Below are positions 56,532-63,938 of a stretch of 64,000 bases of DNA, piece by piece (the stretch's first letter is position 1; every line of letters begins with the position of its first letter). The stretch is taken from positions 1-64,000 of IMG/VR virus record IMGVR_UViG_3300037520_001069; one strand, 5' to 3'. Made by a program: the position numbers and the translations under genes. Under the pieces are notes generated by a model. The model worked only from the letters and a program-made list of their open reading frames with translations, ran no database searches and was not told where the DNA came from. This stretch comes from a virus.

Positions 56532-57117
56532 TGGCTCTTGATGTCATAAGTTGTTGCAAAAGGGAACATTCTTGAATAAGTTCCTCCAAGGACGAATAGG
56601 TCTCACCATTTCCGTTCAACCTCAACCTCCACTCAAGACCCACTACTTCAGATGCAGACACCTCCTCGCCATCGGGCAACTTGATTGGGTTCTTTATCTG
56701 CTTGAGCGAGACTTTCAGAGGTATTGGGTCTATGCGTTTGCCCTTCACGGCAATGAACACATCTGCGAGTCCATGATAATGGATGGACGCAGGATTGTCC
56801 TTCAAGGTCTGAATCAAGTCCATAGGAGTGTTCCATCTTTGTGAGGCAAAGCCCATTGACCCTTCAATCAAAGTAAAGCGAGAGCCAAACTCTTCGTGGA
56901 AATTGGCGAAATCCCGTTTGATTGACTCTTGCAGAGACGGGGCGATTGCGAGGTTTTTCGTAACAACGGACTTCACATACTCGTCCTTCAACGATAAAGA
57001 CTCGTTGATTTTTGCCATGTTGAAACGCTCGTACCTTTTGGTTGAGGTGGAGTCATTGATGTTTTCAAAGTTCCTCGTAAGGTCATTGATGATTTGTTGT
57101 TGTGATTGTGTTAACAT
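56524..57117 (-). CDS. Protein of unknown function
   Basis: A 197-residue protein (MLTQSQQQIINDLTRNFENI...). The first ~90 residues are helical; the middle ('SIHYHGLADVFIAVKGKRID') is beta-rich, and the end is again helical. I do not recognise it; homologues seem to exist in related phages by style. The ATG at 57117 is used because the frame upstream runs through the palindrome at 57147. Its mRNA leader thus carries that hairpin if transcription enters from upstream. Confidence 0.55.
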   Translation of the reverse strand: MLTQSQQQIINDLTRNFENINDSTSTKRYERFNMAKINESLSLKDEYVKSVVTKNLAIAPSLQESIKRDFANFHEEFGSRFTLIEGSMGFASQRWNTPMDLIQTLKDNPASIHYHGLADVFIAVKGKRIDPIPLKVSLKQIKNPIKLPDGEEVSASEVVGLEWRLRLNGNGETYSSLEELIQECSLLQQLMTSRANG

Positions 57118-57146
57118 TTTTTGGTTTTTAAAAAGTGAAAGAAAAG

Positions 57147-57164
57147 GGTGTACTTGAGTACACC
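57147..57164 (-). repeat. 18-bp palindrome copy, intergenic and terminator-like
   Basis: Exact GGTGTACTTGAGTACACC, with one more G-C pair (57146-57165). On the transcript it is a GGGUGUAC-UCAA-GUACACCC hairpin followed by UUUUCUUUC, so it could be an intrinsic terminator between 57170 and 57117. Confidence 0.9.
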
Positions 57165-57169
57165 CGAAA

Positions 57170-57883
57170 TTAAGATTCTGCAAGCAATAAGGTTCGGTAC
57201 TCGTCTGCCGTCAAGTGCCGGTGGTGTTTGAGCCTTTCATATCCGCCCTTCGGCTTGACAAGGATGCAGTCTCCTTGACGGAGGATGTGGCTAATATAAC
57301 CCTCGGCAATATCGGTGGTGATTGTCCAAGCCACGCAGTCAATAGCATTAACCACCTTCGGGGCTTCTCTTTGCTGACTTGCCCATGAACTCCAAGTATC
57401 TTTTTGTTTCGTCATATACACCGAATAAATATCAACCCATAGCAAATACTCTCGGTCGGTAGAGGTGTCCTTGCAGGTGATGTAGTAGAACTTCTCGCCT
57501 TTATTGATAGGCGACCTCCAATCGTTGTCAATGTCTCTAAACAAGTCCTCGCCATTTAACTCGTACAAGCGGTAGGTATCGTCAAACTTATGCTCAACAA
57601 GTTCACCGCTTTCGGTCACCCACATGGTGGTCTTGGCAATAGACTCTTCGTTGATAAGACGAACATTCAGTTGCTCTTTCATCCGCTCAAGCCCAAGGCA
57701 ATTTAGTGCAACCCTACGGGCCTCCACATTGTGGGTGTCTCGGACGATGTCTTGGAATGTGGGAGGCACGATGCTATCCCAAATGTCTTCAAGCCCTGCG
57801 AATGGCGTGTCGCCATATTTCAATTTAAGTAGACCACATCCGATGTTGTAGTCAAATTCTTGGTTTTGGATTATTATTTTCAT
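57170..57883 (-). CDS. Protein of unknown function
   Basis: A 237-residue protein (MKIIIQNQEFDYNIGCGLLK...). Mixed alpha/beta; 'DREYLLWVDIYSVYMTKQ' and 'AIDCVAWTITTDIAEGYISH' stand out as conserved-looking. I do not recognise a family. The upstream gene overlaps by 4 bases; downstream lies the palindrome hairpin. Confidence 0.55.
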   Translation of the reverse strand: MKIIIQNQEFDYNIGCGLLKLKYGDTPFAGLEDIWDSIVPPTFQDIVRDTHNVEARRVALNCLGLERMKEQLNVRLINEESIAKTTMWVTESGELVEHKFDDTYRLYELNGEDLFRDIDNDWRSPINKGEKFYYITCKDTSTDREYLLWVDIYSVYMTKQKDTWSSWASQQREAPKVVNAIDCVAWTITTDIAEGYISHILRQGDCILVKPKGGYERLKHHRHLTADEYRTLLLAES

Positions 57884-58515
57884 AGTTCTCTATCTTGTGT
57901 GATAAAATATCTTGTTTGGAAATTGCACTCTAATTTGTCATTGCTTTCGTATTCAAACGATAAGCCTTCATCGTGTAACTCAATATCGTCTCCATACCCT
58001 TGCTCAATGTCAAAGTTATGGTTCAGTAGTTGGGTTCTGATAGCATCAATGAATACACTCAAAGCCTCTTCGTCCTTGTCGGTCAAAATGCAGTCGCCCT
58101 TGTAGTTGACCTCGCACTCGCCCCCATTGTACGGATTGCCACTCATTGAGTCAATCTTCGCAAGGATGGATTCTTTGACCCAATCATCCACCTTTACCTC
58201 TTCAGCATTCGTAGCGGTTTCTTCGTATTCCGACCTTGAGGACTTGTTAAAGTACAAAGTTTCGCCATCATCCTCCATTCCGATAAAGACATCGCCATGC
58301 TCACCAAGATAGTGCCCGTCACTGCACTCGTAAAAGGTCACTTGATTGTAGACCTCATTTGATAGTAGGTCTTCCAATTCCGTGTCATGTATACGCTCTC
58401 CGCCCTCATTGTATAGGGCCATTTCCGTATCATTCATGGAGTCGCCCCCTGCCGAAAAGGTGAACTTCGCCTCATCCACATTCAGTTTTTTCCATAGTTC
58501 TAAAATCTTATCCAT
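57880..58515 (-). CDS. Acidic protein, weak DUF6878 resemblance
   Basis: A 211-residue, very acidic protein. 'EAKFTFSAGGDSMNDTEM' near the N-terminus and 'SDGHYLGEHGDVFIGMED' later recall the 'F.G.GDSGQIE' feature of DUF6878 proteins of phages and plasmids. The last ~75 residues include ECEVNYKGDCILTDKDEEAL. The acidity could suit a DNA-mimic role, but that is speculation. Confidence 0.55.
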   Translation of the reverse strand: MDKILELWKKLNVDEAKFTFSAGGDSMNDTEMALYNEGGERIHDTELEDLLSNEVYNQVTFYECSDGHYLGEHGDVFIGMEDDGETLYFNKSSRSEYEETATNAEEVKVDDWVKESILAKIDSMSGNPYNGGECEVNYKGDCILTDKDEEALSVFIDAIRTQLLNHNFDIEQGYGDDIELHDEGLSFEYESNDKLECNFQTRYFITQDREL

Positions 58516-58906
58516 TTTGTAGTTTTTGAATTAAGTTAGTTGCGTTAAGTTTTGATTCGTCATTGTCAATCTCCTTCACCCCGTTGCACATCCACGGCTG
58601 AACCTCAAGGTGCTTGAGATAGTCCTGCGGTGTAGGTACGAACTTCATGCGGAAATCTTCTGCTATGTGCAACATGGCAACATCTATCGTGTCCACCCTC
58701 TTGCCGTCAGCATTGGTCAAGTTGTACCCGAATACCTTGGGGATAATCGTGTACGCAAACCATGTGTTGTGAGTCAGAGCCCTTGATGAATTATTGTTCA
58801 TCGTGGCCTTCGGTGAGTCAATCAGTTCATGGATGGGGAGGTAGTCTTCTACCTTACCTCCCCACCGCTTGACCGATGATTGCGAGTGAATGAGTGGGTT
58901 CGCCAT
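58508..58906 (-). CDS. DUF6915-like protein
   Basis: A 132-residue protein starting MANPLIHSQSSVKRWGGKVE. The plan 'M.HPL.HA.SS.+.+GGK.EDY..IH...D..K' followed by a helix, 'IPKVFGYNLTNADGKRVDTI' and 'HIAEDFRMKFVPTPQDYLKH', ending in PWM, is that of DUF6915. The ATG at 58906 fits the family start and lies just after the upstream stop (58908). His residues could form a metal site. Function unknown. Confidence 0.75.
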   Translation of the reverse strand: MANPLIHSQSSVKRWGGKVEDYLPIHELIDSPKATMNNNSSRALTHNTWFAYTIIPKVFGYNLTNADGKRVDTIDVAMLHIAEDFRMKFVPTPQDYLKHLEVQPWMCNGVKEIDNDESKLNATNLIQKLQNG

Positions 58907-58907
58907 G

Positions 58908-59168
58908 TCAATCCCAAACTCTTGTAATGGTGCGACTGAACGGGTTGTACTCCACTTGTTTTCCGGTGATGTACTGACCCTTCTCAACTCGGAGCGATTG
59001 ATGTTCGGCAAACTTACCCGAAGGTGTCTCATGCCTCAAGACCGAATCCTCGGCAACATCAAGCGTGATAGTTTCGCCATCCTCTCGGTGAGAGAAATCT
59101 CCGTAGAGCGTGTGTTGGTTGACCCCCTCACCCTTGAGGATGGTCAGTTTATTCTTGGACTTTGTCAT
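58908..59168 (-). CDS. Small beta-rich protein of unknown function
   Basis: An 86-residue protein (MTKSKNKLTILKGEGVNQHT...) with His-rich beta strands ('VLRHETPSGKFAEHQSLRVE'). Not recognised. It overlaps the upstream gene by 20 bases. Confidence 0.6.
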   Translation of the reverse strand: MTKSKNKLTILKGEGVNQHTLYGDFSHREDGETITLDVAEDSVLRHETPSGKFAEHQSLRVEKGQYITGKQVEYNPFSRTITRVWD

Positions 59169-59394
59169 AAGGTAAGTAGTTAAAGTTTTCTTCTAAAATC
59201 GGGTCACTCGGTTCGCAGTTAAGTTCAATGGCAAGGAATTGTTTGGCATCGTCAACGCTCGGAAATTGCATGAGTTCATCGTTATCGTTCAGCAGAAACT
59301 CAAGCCCATTGATGCATATTCCCTCAATGTAGCGACCGATAACAAAAGAAGGGGGTGTACTTGAGTACACCCCTTCTTGAGAAGGATTAGTCAT
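59149..59394 (-). CDS. Small protein with VYSSTP near its N-terminus
   Basis: An 81-residue acidic protein. Residues 9-14 are VYSSTP, encoded by an exact palindrome copy, so the first ~15 residues may have been added by repeat insertion. The rest (IEGICINGLEFLLNDNDELM, then FPSVDDAKQFLAIEL) looks like a small conserved domain, not recognised. The gene overlaps both neighbours (20 and 8 bases). Confidence 0.6.
   Translation of the reverse strand: MTNPSQEGVYSSTPPSFVIGRYIEGICINGLEFLLNDNDELMQFPSVDDAKQFLAIELNCEPSDPILEENFNYLPYDKVQE
59354..59371 (-). repeat. 18-bp palindrome copy in a small gene
   Basis: Exact GGTGTACTTGAGTACACC. Flanks extend the pairing (GAAGGGGTGTAC with GTACACCCCCTTC, one bulge) and a T-rich run follows on the transcript. 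Reads VYSSTP. Confidence 0.9.
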
Positions 59395-59713
59395 TGGTCT
59401 TACGCCTTACTTCAAGACCCTTAATCATGTCAGCCAAGAGGCTATCGCCATGTTGAGCCAAAAGCCTCTCCATGATTTTACGCTCGGCAATGACCACTCC
59501 CATGTGGAAGCCACTCATGTACACCTTACGCTCGTACTCGGTCAACCCTTCGGTCTCGCCAAGTTCATCGTGGTGTAACCCGTTGAGGTGCGTCTCAAAC
59601 ATATCTGAAACCTTGTCCTCCTTGTCCCAAGACTTGAAGGCTTGGGCTTTGCTTTCATACGCCCACTCATCGGTGAGGCCAAAAGCGACTGCAACTGAAT
59701 CATTGTTTTCCAT
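59387..59713 (-). CDS. Small acidic helical protein
   Basis: A 108-residue protein (MENNDSVAVAFGLTDEWAYE...) with 'GLTEYERKVYMSGFHMGVVI' and a helical end. Not recognised. It overlaps the downstream gene by 8 bases; a 48-base A/T-rich gap lies upstream. Confidence 0.58.
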   Translation of the reverse strand: MENNDSVAVAFGLTDEWAYESKAQAFKSWDKEDKVSDMFETHLNGLHHDELGETEGLTEYERKVYMSGFHMGVVIAERKIMERLLAQHGDSLLADMIKGLEVRRKTND

Positions 59714-59761
59714 TTTTCTAATTTTTTATGGAGTGAAACAAATAAGATAGGGTTTGCGGAT

Positions 59762-60088
59762 TTAAGCCTCCGCAAGGGGCTTGAAATAAATCTTCTTGGG
59801 CATATAGCCGAAGACGAATGAGGTGACCTTGCAGAGCCATAGCAATTTATTGTTATGGCGGTAAGTCGCACCGCCAATGAATGGCGTGTTGACAATCTTG
59901 GTCAGTACATCGCACCCGTCAAAAGGCTCGGTGTCAAGAGTGAGGGTGATTGTGGGTCGCCCTTCGGATAAGCGGTCAAGGAGCGTGTCTGCTCCTGCGA
60001 CCATAGCAAGGTCGCCTTTTGCTCCTCGCCATTCGGGAAGGTCAATATACCATTGACCGCCCTCGTTGTTGAATGTGTATTGTGTCAT
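59762..60088 (-). CDS. DUF6717-like protein
   Basis: A 108-residue protein: YTFNNEGGQWYIDLPEWRGA, KGDLAMVAGADTLLDRLSEG, then LLWLCKVTSFVFGYMPKKIY. This W-Y-D-LPE-W...GAD..LD..S pattern and the WLC motif match what I remember of DUF6717. Function unknown. It has its own upstream promoter (60097-60124). Confidence 0.68.
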   Translation of the reverse strand: MTQYTFNNEGGQWYIDLPEWRGAKGDLAMVAGADTLLDRLSEGRPTITLTLDTEPFDGCDVLTKIVNTPFIGGATYRHNNKLLWLCKVTSFVFGYMPKKIYFKPLAEA

Positions 60089-60096
60089 GTGTTTTA

Positions 60097-60124
60097 CGAA
60101 GATATTGCAATAATTGTGCCAAAG
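60097..60124 (-). promoter_or_regulatory. Early promoter module, copy 2
   Basis: On the minus strand CTTTGGCACAAT (60113-60124), then TTGCA and TATCTTCG (60097-60104). The same parts occur at the same spacing at 63939-63966. The -7 element deviates at one base (TATCTTCG for TAnnTTTG). It would drive 60088 downward with an 8-base leader. Confidence 0.55.
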
Positions 60125-60129
60125 TGTTT

Positions 60130-60348
60130 TTATAGTTCAGAAATAATTAAATCGGACAAATAGTCATACTCGGCATCTGACAAAATGTCCTCATCGTCAA
60201 AGTGTACAACCTTGTGCGTAGTGCATGAGCCATCGTGCATTTCCGTAACAATATATGCACCCGTTACAAGTCGCCCGTCCTCCATGCGTAGGGAAAAAAC
60301 GCCATCAGTCCTTGTGGACTCATGCTTCATGTTTAGGTCAGTTATCAT
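60130..60348 (-). CDS. Small protein of unknown function
   Basis: A 72-residue acidic protein (MITDLNMKHESTRTDGVFSL...). The ATG at 60348 overlaps the previous stop by 4 bases (ATGA); the longer frame is rejected on that ground. Not recognised. Confidence 0.58.
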   Translation of the reverse strand: MITDLNMKHESTRTDGVFSLRMEDGRLVTGAYIVTEMHDGSCTTHKVVHFDDEDILSDAEYDYLSDLIISEL

Positions 60349-60659
60349 AGGTTGTAGTCTTGAAATAGTGTATCGTCCTTGATAACTTTCTGCGACCATG
60401 CACTACTCCAATAGGATGGGCTGATGGAGGCAAGGATGTAGTCATCAAGGATGGTCGGGTCAACCTCGGTGTAGAGGTAGAAGGTGTCCTCGCATTGCTC
60501 AAGTGCTGATAGTGGATTATCCATCGGGCAATCCTCAATAGACATTGCGTAGTATGTTATGGTGTGACCATTGCCATCGGGTTTGCAGATGGCAACCTCG
60601 CCCATGTCCGTGACGAAAATAGATGTGTTATCGGGTTTGGTTATCTTTCGGTATTTCAT
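60345..60659 (-). CDS. Small protein of unknown function
   Basis: A 104-residue protein (MKYRKITKPDNTSIFVTDMG...), acidic in its second half. Not recognised. ATGA overlaps at both ends. Confidence 0.58.
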   Translation of the reverse strand: MKYRKITKPDNTSIFVTDMGEVAICKPDGNGHTITYYAMSIEDCPMDNPLSALEQCEDTFYLYTEVDPTILDDYILASISPSYWSSAWSQKVIKDDTLFQDYNL

Positions 60660-61045
60660 GTTTGGTGTGTTTTCTTCTCTTCAATTAAACGCTCTACTTG
60701 TTTCATTGGGGCAGTAAGAATTAGTTGACGCAACATTTGTCCATCCATCCCAATGGCCCTTAGTATATGCTCCATTGTTTCTCCATCTACATCTTGTAGC
60801 ATTTCAATGGCCTCATTTTCATTGTAGGCTTTGGCTTGGTAGTCATCTTCGCAGGGCTTGGGTCGGTTGTCTATGATTTTTCCATCCGAATCCTCCCAAT
60901 AGATTTCATTACCTTGAGAATCCCATTCACGCCTTACCCAACCTCCCAATGAGTTCTCAATGTAGATTATGTTATGGTTCTTGTCTTTGATTATCAAATA
61001 TTTATTGGTCTCAAAGTTCCAATTAATTTGTTGTGCGATTGTCAT
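60656..61045 (-). CDS. Small protein with YD-repeat-like N-terminus
   Basis: A 129-residue protein. Residues ~12-60 (HNIIYIENSLGGWVRREWDS, then GNEIYWEDSDGKII) look like two short beta-hairpin repeats of the 'G.W...+D..GN.IY.E.S.G' kind. The C-terminal half is helical ('AIEMLQDVDGETMEHILRAI'). No family recognised. ATGA overlaps at both ends. Confidence 0.58.
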   Translation of the reverse strand: MTIAQQINWNFETNKYLIIKDKNHNIIYIENSLGGWVRREWDSQGNEIYWEDSDGKIIDNRPKPCEDDYQAKAYNENEAIEMLQDVDGETMEHILRAIGMDGQMLRQLILTAPMKQVERLIEEKKTHQT

Positions 61046-61350
61046 AGCAGTTGGTTTAGTTTGTGTTCAAATTCTTGGGTCATGCCCTCAACATCGTACT
61101 CGGTTGTGCCATCCTCGTCCGTGCAGAAGGCGATGTCAACAACGATTGTGCTTGGTGGTGTACTTGAGTACACCTTGTCCATGAAGGCATGGATGCAGTC
61201 AAGTTCGCTCACGCTTAACTTGTTAAATTCGGAGGACAAGAAGTCTTGGTAGAGACTATGGGCTCTTTGCCATGTCTCGTCAAGGTCAGCATAACGCTCT
61301 TGCTGAAGGATGCGTGATGCCACGCAGAAAACGGGATAGTAGTGGTTCAT
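61042..61350 (-). CDS. Small protein with internal VYSSTP
   Basis: A 102-residue protein. Residues 1-58 are helical (VFCVASRILQQERYADLDET); VYSSTP (60-65, palindrome copy at 61157-61174) marks the boundary to a beta-rich, acidic C-terminal part (TIVVDIAFCTDEDGTTEYDV). Not recognised. ATGA overlaps at both ends. Confidence 0.58.
   Translation of the reverse strand: MNHYYPVFCVASRILQQERYADLDETWQRAHSLYQDFLSSEFNKLSVSELDCIHAFMDKVYSSTPPSTIVVDIAFCTDEDGTTEYDVEGMTQEFEHKLNQLL
61157..61174 (-). repeat. 18-bp palindrome copy in a small gene
   Basis: Exact GGTGTACTTGAGTACACC; reads VYSSTP. No extra flanking pairing of note. Confidence 0.9.
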
Positions 61351-61655
61351 TTTTCAAAACGGATTTTAGGAATTGGAAGTGAAGGATTGAATGCAACGGA
61401 GCGACCCCCCTTGGTGTAGCCAAGGACAACGCCTATCCCCTTGATGATGGTGTCGCCAATCATAAAGGATTTGGAGTCTTGGACATAGAGACCCTCGTCA
61501 TCTACCCACAAGTCATGTCGGTCGGTTAACACAACTCGGTCAACATACTGACATCCGATGGTCTTGTAGAGCGATTGAAGGATGTTGTCTTTGCCTCCAT
61601 CTATCTCGGTGATGGTGGCGGTCTTTTCGTTTGGATTAATTACAAGTGCTTTCAT
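61347..61655 (-). CDS. DUF3846-like protein
   Basis: A 102-residue protein: MKALVINPNEKTATITEIDG, a helix, then LTDRHDLWVDDEGLYVQDSK and 'GVVLGYTKGGRSVAFNPSL'. This is the layout of DUF3846 ('M+AL+I.P........+.......DDEGL......F.....P+.G.+++.G'). Function unknown; common in phages and plasmids. The ATG at 61655 is used, and the longer frame through the palindrome is rejected. Its leader carries the hairpin at 61680-61697. Confidence 0.75.
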   Translation of the reverse strand: MKALVINPNEKTATITEIDGGKDNILQSLYKTIGCQYVDRVVLTDRHDLWVDDEGLYVQDSKSFMIGDTIIKGIGVVLGYTKGGRSVAFNPSLPIPKIRFEK

Positions 61656-61679
61656 AGTTATAGTTTTAAGAAAGGGAGA

Positions 61680-61697
61680 GGTGTACTTGAGTACACC
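61680..61697 (-). repeat. 18-bp palindrome copy, intergenic with long extended stem
   Basis: Exact GGTGTACTTGAGTACACC; the stem extends to GGGAGGGGTGTAC with GTACACCTCTCCC (one mismatch), followed by TTTCTT on the transcript. It lies 25 bases upstream of the DUF3846-like start, so it could be a terminator, attenuator or operator. Confidence 0.92.
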
Positions 61698-61714
61698 CCT
61701 CCCGTGGTAACCCC

Positions 61715-62590
61715 TTACCACATTTGTGAGTATTTGGTGTCTGATTGAATGGATTGAATGATTTTGGCAATCGTCTCCTTGGTGAACTCTGCCGTTGACT
61801 CTTCCTTGTGGAAGCATGGCAAGTCACCCGCAGGAAGTTCAATGACTATCTCCTCTTTGTCTACCCCGACAAATCGGAGGAGGGCTTCGTCCGAACAAAC
61901 TCTGTGCCTATCCTTGCCCGTTTGCGAGCAACCATAAGAAGCGGAGAACGATGCTTCCTTGAGGTATTCGCCCAAGCCCTCAAGCCATGCGAATCCGATA
62001 CGCCTAAAGAAGGACGGGTGGGTGACCGCACCAAGGCGTGGGATGTCTAAAGGCTCGCAGTAGTCTTTGAGCCCGAAGATGTTCATGCCCTTGTCCTTGT
62101 AAACCCATGTGTTAGCGAAGTAACCGCTTATCTTGAGGTCGCAGGAGTCAGCCAAGAACTCGCAGATGCTTGCCACCATGCCACCATGGTTGATGAAGGC
62201 ATTGGCGGAGTGCCCTGCCGTGCAGTTGGATGCGAAGAGCAGATGTACCTTGGGCATCTTGTCGGTGTTGACCCTACGCCAATAGCATTTTTCCTCGCCT
62301 GCAATGAATGAGGCCATGTCAAGGTCATCGCCCTCCTCCGCAAGGATGTAGCCCTTGCGTGGTGCGGTCAGCGTGTCCACAATGTAGTCACGGGCTCGGA
62401 TGATTTCCTTGGCATTGTAGCCGTCATAACATCGGTCAACCATCTCTTTGAAATTCTTGGCATCACCATAGAATCTCTCGTCCTTATCCTTGCTATGGAT
62501 GGACTCCGTGCCCATAGCCTTGGCTAATTGCACGAACTCATCAAAACCGCACTCGGTAAAGGTCAAGTCACCCTCTTGTTCCCACCTCAT
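61715..62590 (-). CDS. AAA-ATPase partner protein (DUF7192-like, vWA/CobT-type)
   Basis: A 291-residue protein encoded just downstream of, and overlapping by 4 bases, the CobS-like ATPase. 'ERFYGDAKNFKEMVDRCYDG' near residue 38 and 'VHLLFASNCTAGHSANAFIN' near 115, then 'SICEFLADSCDLKISGYFAN', resemble the DUF7192 partner of phage CobS/MoxR ATPases, whose core looks like a von Willebrand A domain. Here the usual D-x-S-x-S metal site is not obvious (SNCTAGHSAN stands near it). The pair may remodel an unknown target complex. Confidence 0.68.
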   Translation of the reverse strand: MRWEQEGDLTFTECGFDEFVQLAKAMGTESIHSKDKDERFYGDAKNFKEMVDRCYDGYNAKEIIRARDYIVDTLTAPRKGYILAEEGDDLDMASFIAGEEKCYWRRVNTDKMPKVHLLFASNCTAGHSANAFINHGGMVASICEFLADSCDLKISGYFANTWVYKDKGMNIFGLKDYCEPLDIPRLGAVTHPSFFRRIGFAWLEGLGEYLKEASFSASYGCSQTGKDRHRVCSDEALLRFVGVDKEEIVIELPAGDLPCFHKEESTAEFTKETIAKIIQSIQSDTKYSQMW

Positions 62591-63696
62591 AGGTCAACCC
62601 CCTCCGTGAGTCTTTTTACAACATCGGATGCGAGTCCGTTAAGGATGGAATACTCAAGGGCTTTCTTGATGGAATGCCGACCCGTAGCCACCAACTTGGT
62701 GGTGTGGATGGTTTGGCGTGGGCTGATGAGCAGATGGTCATAGCCCAACTCCTTGGCCTTGGCACGAATCTTCTGCACCGCACGGATGCCCTGCTCAACC
62801 TCGGCAATGGCCCGATACCTATTGGGCTCGGTCTCTGAGAAACGCTTGTCAATGTACGGCAGGGCTTGTGCCATCGCCACCTTGACCTCCAAAGCCGTGT
62901 CAATGTTCCAAATAATCCGGCTGAATCGGGTCAATGAAGAGCCGTCCTGCCGTTGTGCGGATGCATACGCCTTGGATGACCCGTGGCCCGTGGTGTTCTG
63001 ACAAGCGACCACACGAAAGTCGGGGTGCTTGTCCACAAGTACGCCATCCGCAAAGGTGAACCGACTGCCCTCAAGCAGGCCGTTGAGCATGATGGTGACA
63101 TCCGAATTGCCTCGGTCATACTCGTCAAGGATGACAAGACCGCCCTTGGTATAGGCATCGTACAAGGGCGTGGCCTTGTAATTGCCGTGCGGGTCTCGGT
63201 AGCCGACAAGAGAGGAGGTGGACATCATGCCGTTGAACGGCTGAAAGTAAGGAGTGAGCCCAAGTGCCTCGGCACATTGGAACGCACCGAAGGTCTTACC
63301 CGACCCTGCCTCACCGATGAGGGCGACATTGAGCCCCAAGTTGATTTGGTAGCACAACTCCTCAAAGTTCTCATGGGCATGGTCAAACTCTGCCGTTGCA
63401 CCCGTGGGTGATATTAAACGGGTGACACGGGCACGGGGCAACTTATCAAGAGCCTTGGCGGTAGCCTCGCTGACATCTTGCTTGATGATTTGGGCAAGGC
63501 GTGGGTCGGCAAGGATGGAGGCCATAAGTGACTCGGTGTCTATGGCAGGTGTACTTGAGTACACCTCTGCCTCGCCCGATTCAAGGGTCTCACGCATGGC
63601 TTGAGCAACTGCGTCTGCCAACTGCGTCTGCACTTGGGCTTGGGCTTTGGAGGTCGCTCTTTGTAGCAGAGCCTCCCATTGGGGATTCTTGGACAT
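62587..63696 (-). CDS. CobS/MoxR-like AAA+ ATPase
   Basis: A 369-residue AAA+ protein: GEAGSGKT (Walker A, residues 128-135), VGYRDPHGNYKATPLYDAY, LVILDEYDRG (Walker B, 187-196), 'FRVVACQNTTGHG' (sensor 1 region) and 'RFSRIIWNIDTAL' with Arg. This is the phage 'CobS-like' family, related to cobaltochelatase and MoxR remodelling ATPases. The N-terminal ~85 residues are helical; VYSSTP (45-50), from an exact palindrome copy, lies in a linker there. It is coupled to the DUF7192-like partner by ATGA overlap. It probably acts early as a remodeller or inhibitor of host functions; no cobalamin genes are nearby. Confidence 0.88.
   Translation of the reverse strand: MSKNPQWEALLQRATSKAQAQVQTQLADAVAQAMRETLESGEAEVYSSTPAIDTESLMASILADPRLAQIIKQDVSEATAKALDKLPRARVTRLISPTGATAEFDHAHENFEELCYQINLGLNVALIGEAGSGKTFGAFQCAEALGLTPYFQPFNGMMSTSSLVGYRDPHGNYKATPLYDAYTKGGLVILDEYDRGNSDVTIMLNGLLEGSRFTFADGVLVDKHPDFRVVACQNTTGHGSSKAYASAQRQDGSSLTRFSRIIWNIDTALEVKVAMAQALPYIDKRFSETEPNRYRAIAEVEQGIRAVQKIRAKAKELGYDHLLISPRQTIHTTKLVATGRHSIKKALEYSILNGLASDVVKRLTEGVDL
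63548..63565 (-). repeat. 18-bp palindrome copy in the AAA ATPase gene
   Basis: Exact GGTGTACTTGAGTACACC; flanks extend the stem (GGCAGAGGTGTAC with GTACACCTGCC, one bulge). Reads VYSSTP. Confidence 0.9.
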
Positions 63697-63702
63697 AATG
63701 GT

Positions 63703-63915
63703 TTAGGGGTTTAAGGGTGAATAGGAATAGATTGGTGCTTGAGCCTCAATAAGGTCATCGGGGTTGGAGGTGAAGCCGTAGCGGTAGCCTCCGCCAATGT
63801 CCACGCACCACACTCCATTGCGGAGGTAGGCATCAGACTCGGCAAAGTATTGATACTCGCCATCACGGGCTCGCATGAACATCATGCCTTTCTTAATCTC
63901 GGATACTTTAATCAT
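63703..63915 (-). CDS. First gene of the leftward block, unknown function
   Basis: A 70-residue protein (MIKVSEIKKGMMFMRARDGE...). It looks like a small beta-barrel ('GVWCVDIGGGYRYGFTSNPD'), perhaps SH3-like. Not recognised. It is preceded by the strongest early promoter in the window with a 23-base leader and is the first early gene transcribed from it. Confidence 0.6.
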   Translation of the reverse strand: MIKVSEIKKGMMFMRARDGEYQYFAESDAYLRNGVWCVDIGGGYRYGFTSNPDDLIEAQAPIYSYSPLNP

Positions 63916-63938
63916 GGTGTAGGGGTTTAGGTTGTTTA

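Noticed and set aside
49536-63565. Dispersed palindromes considered as a CRISPR-like array
   Set aside because: Spacing is irregular (0.5-5 kb), copies lie in genes and no cas genes are present.
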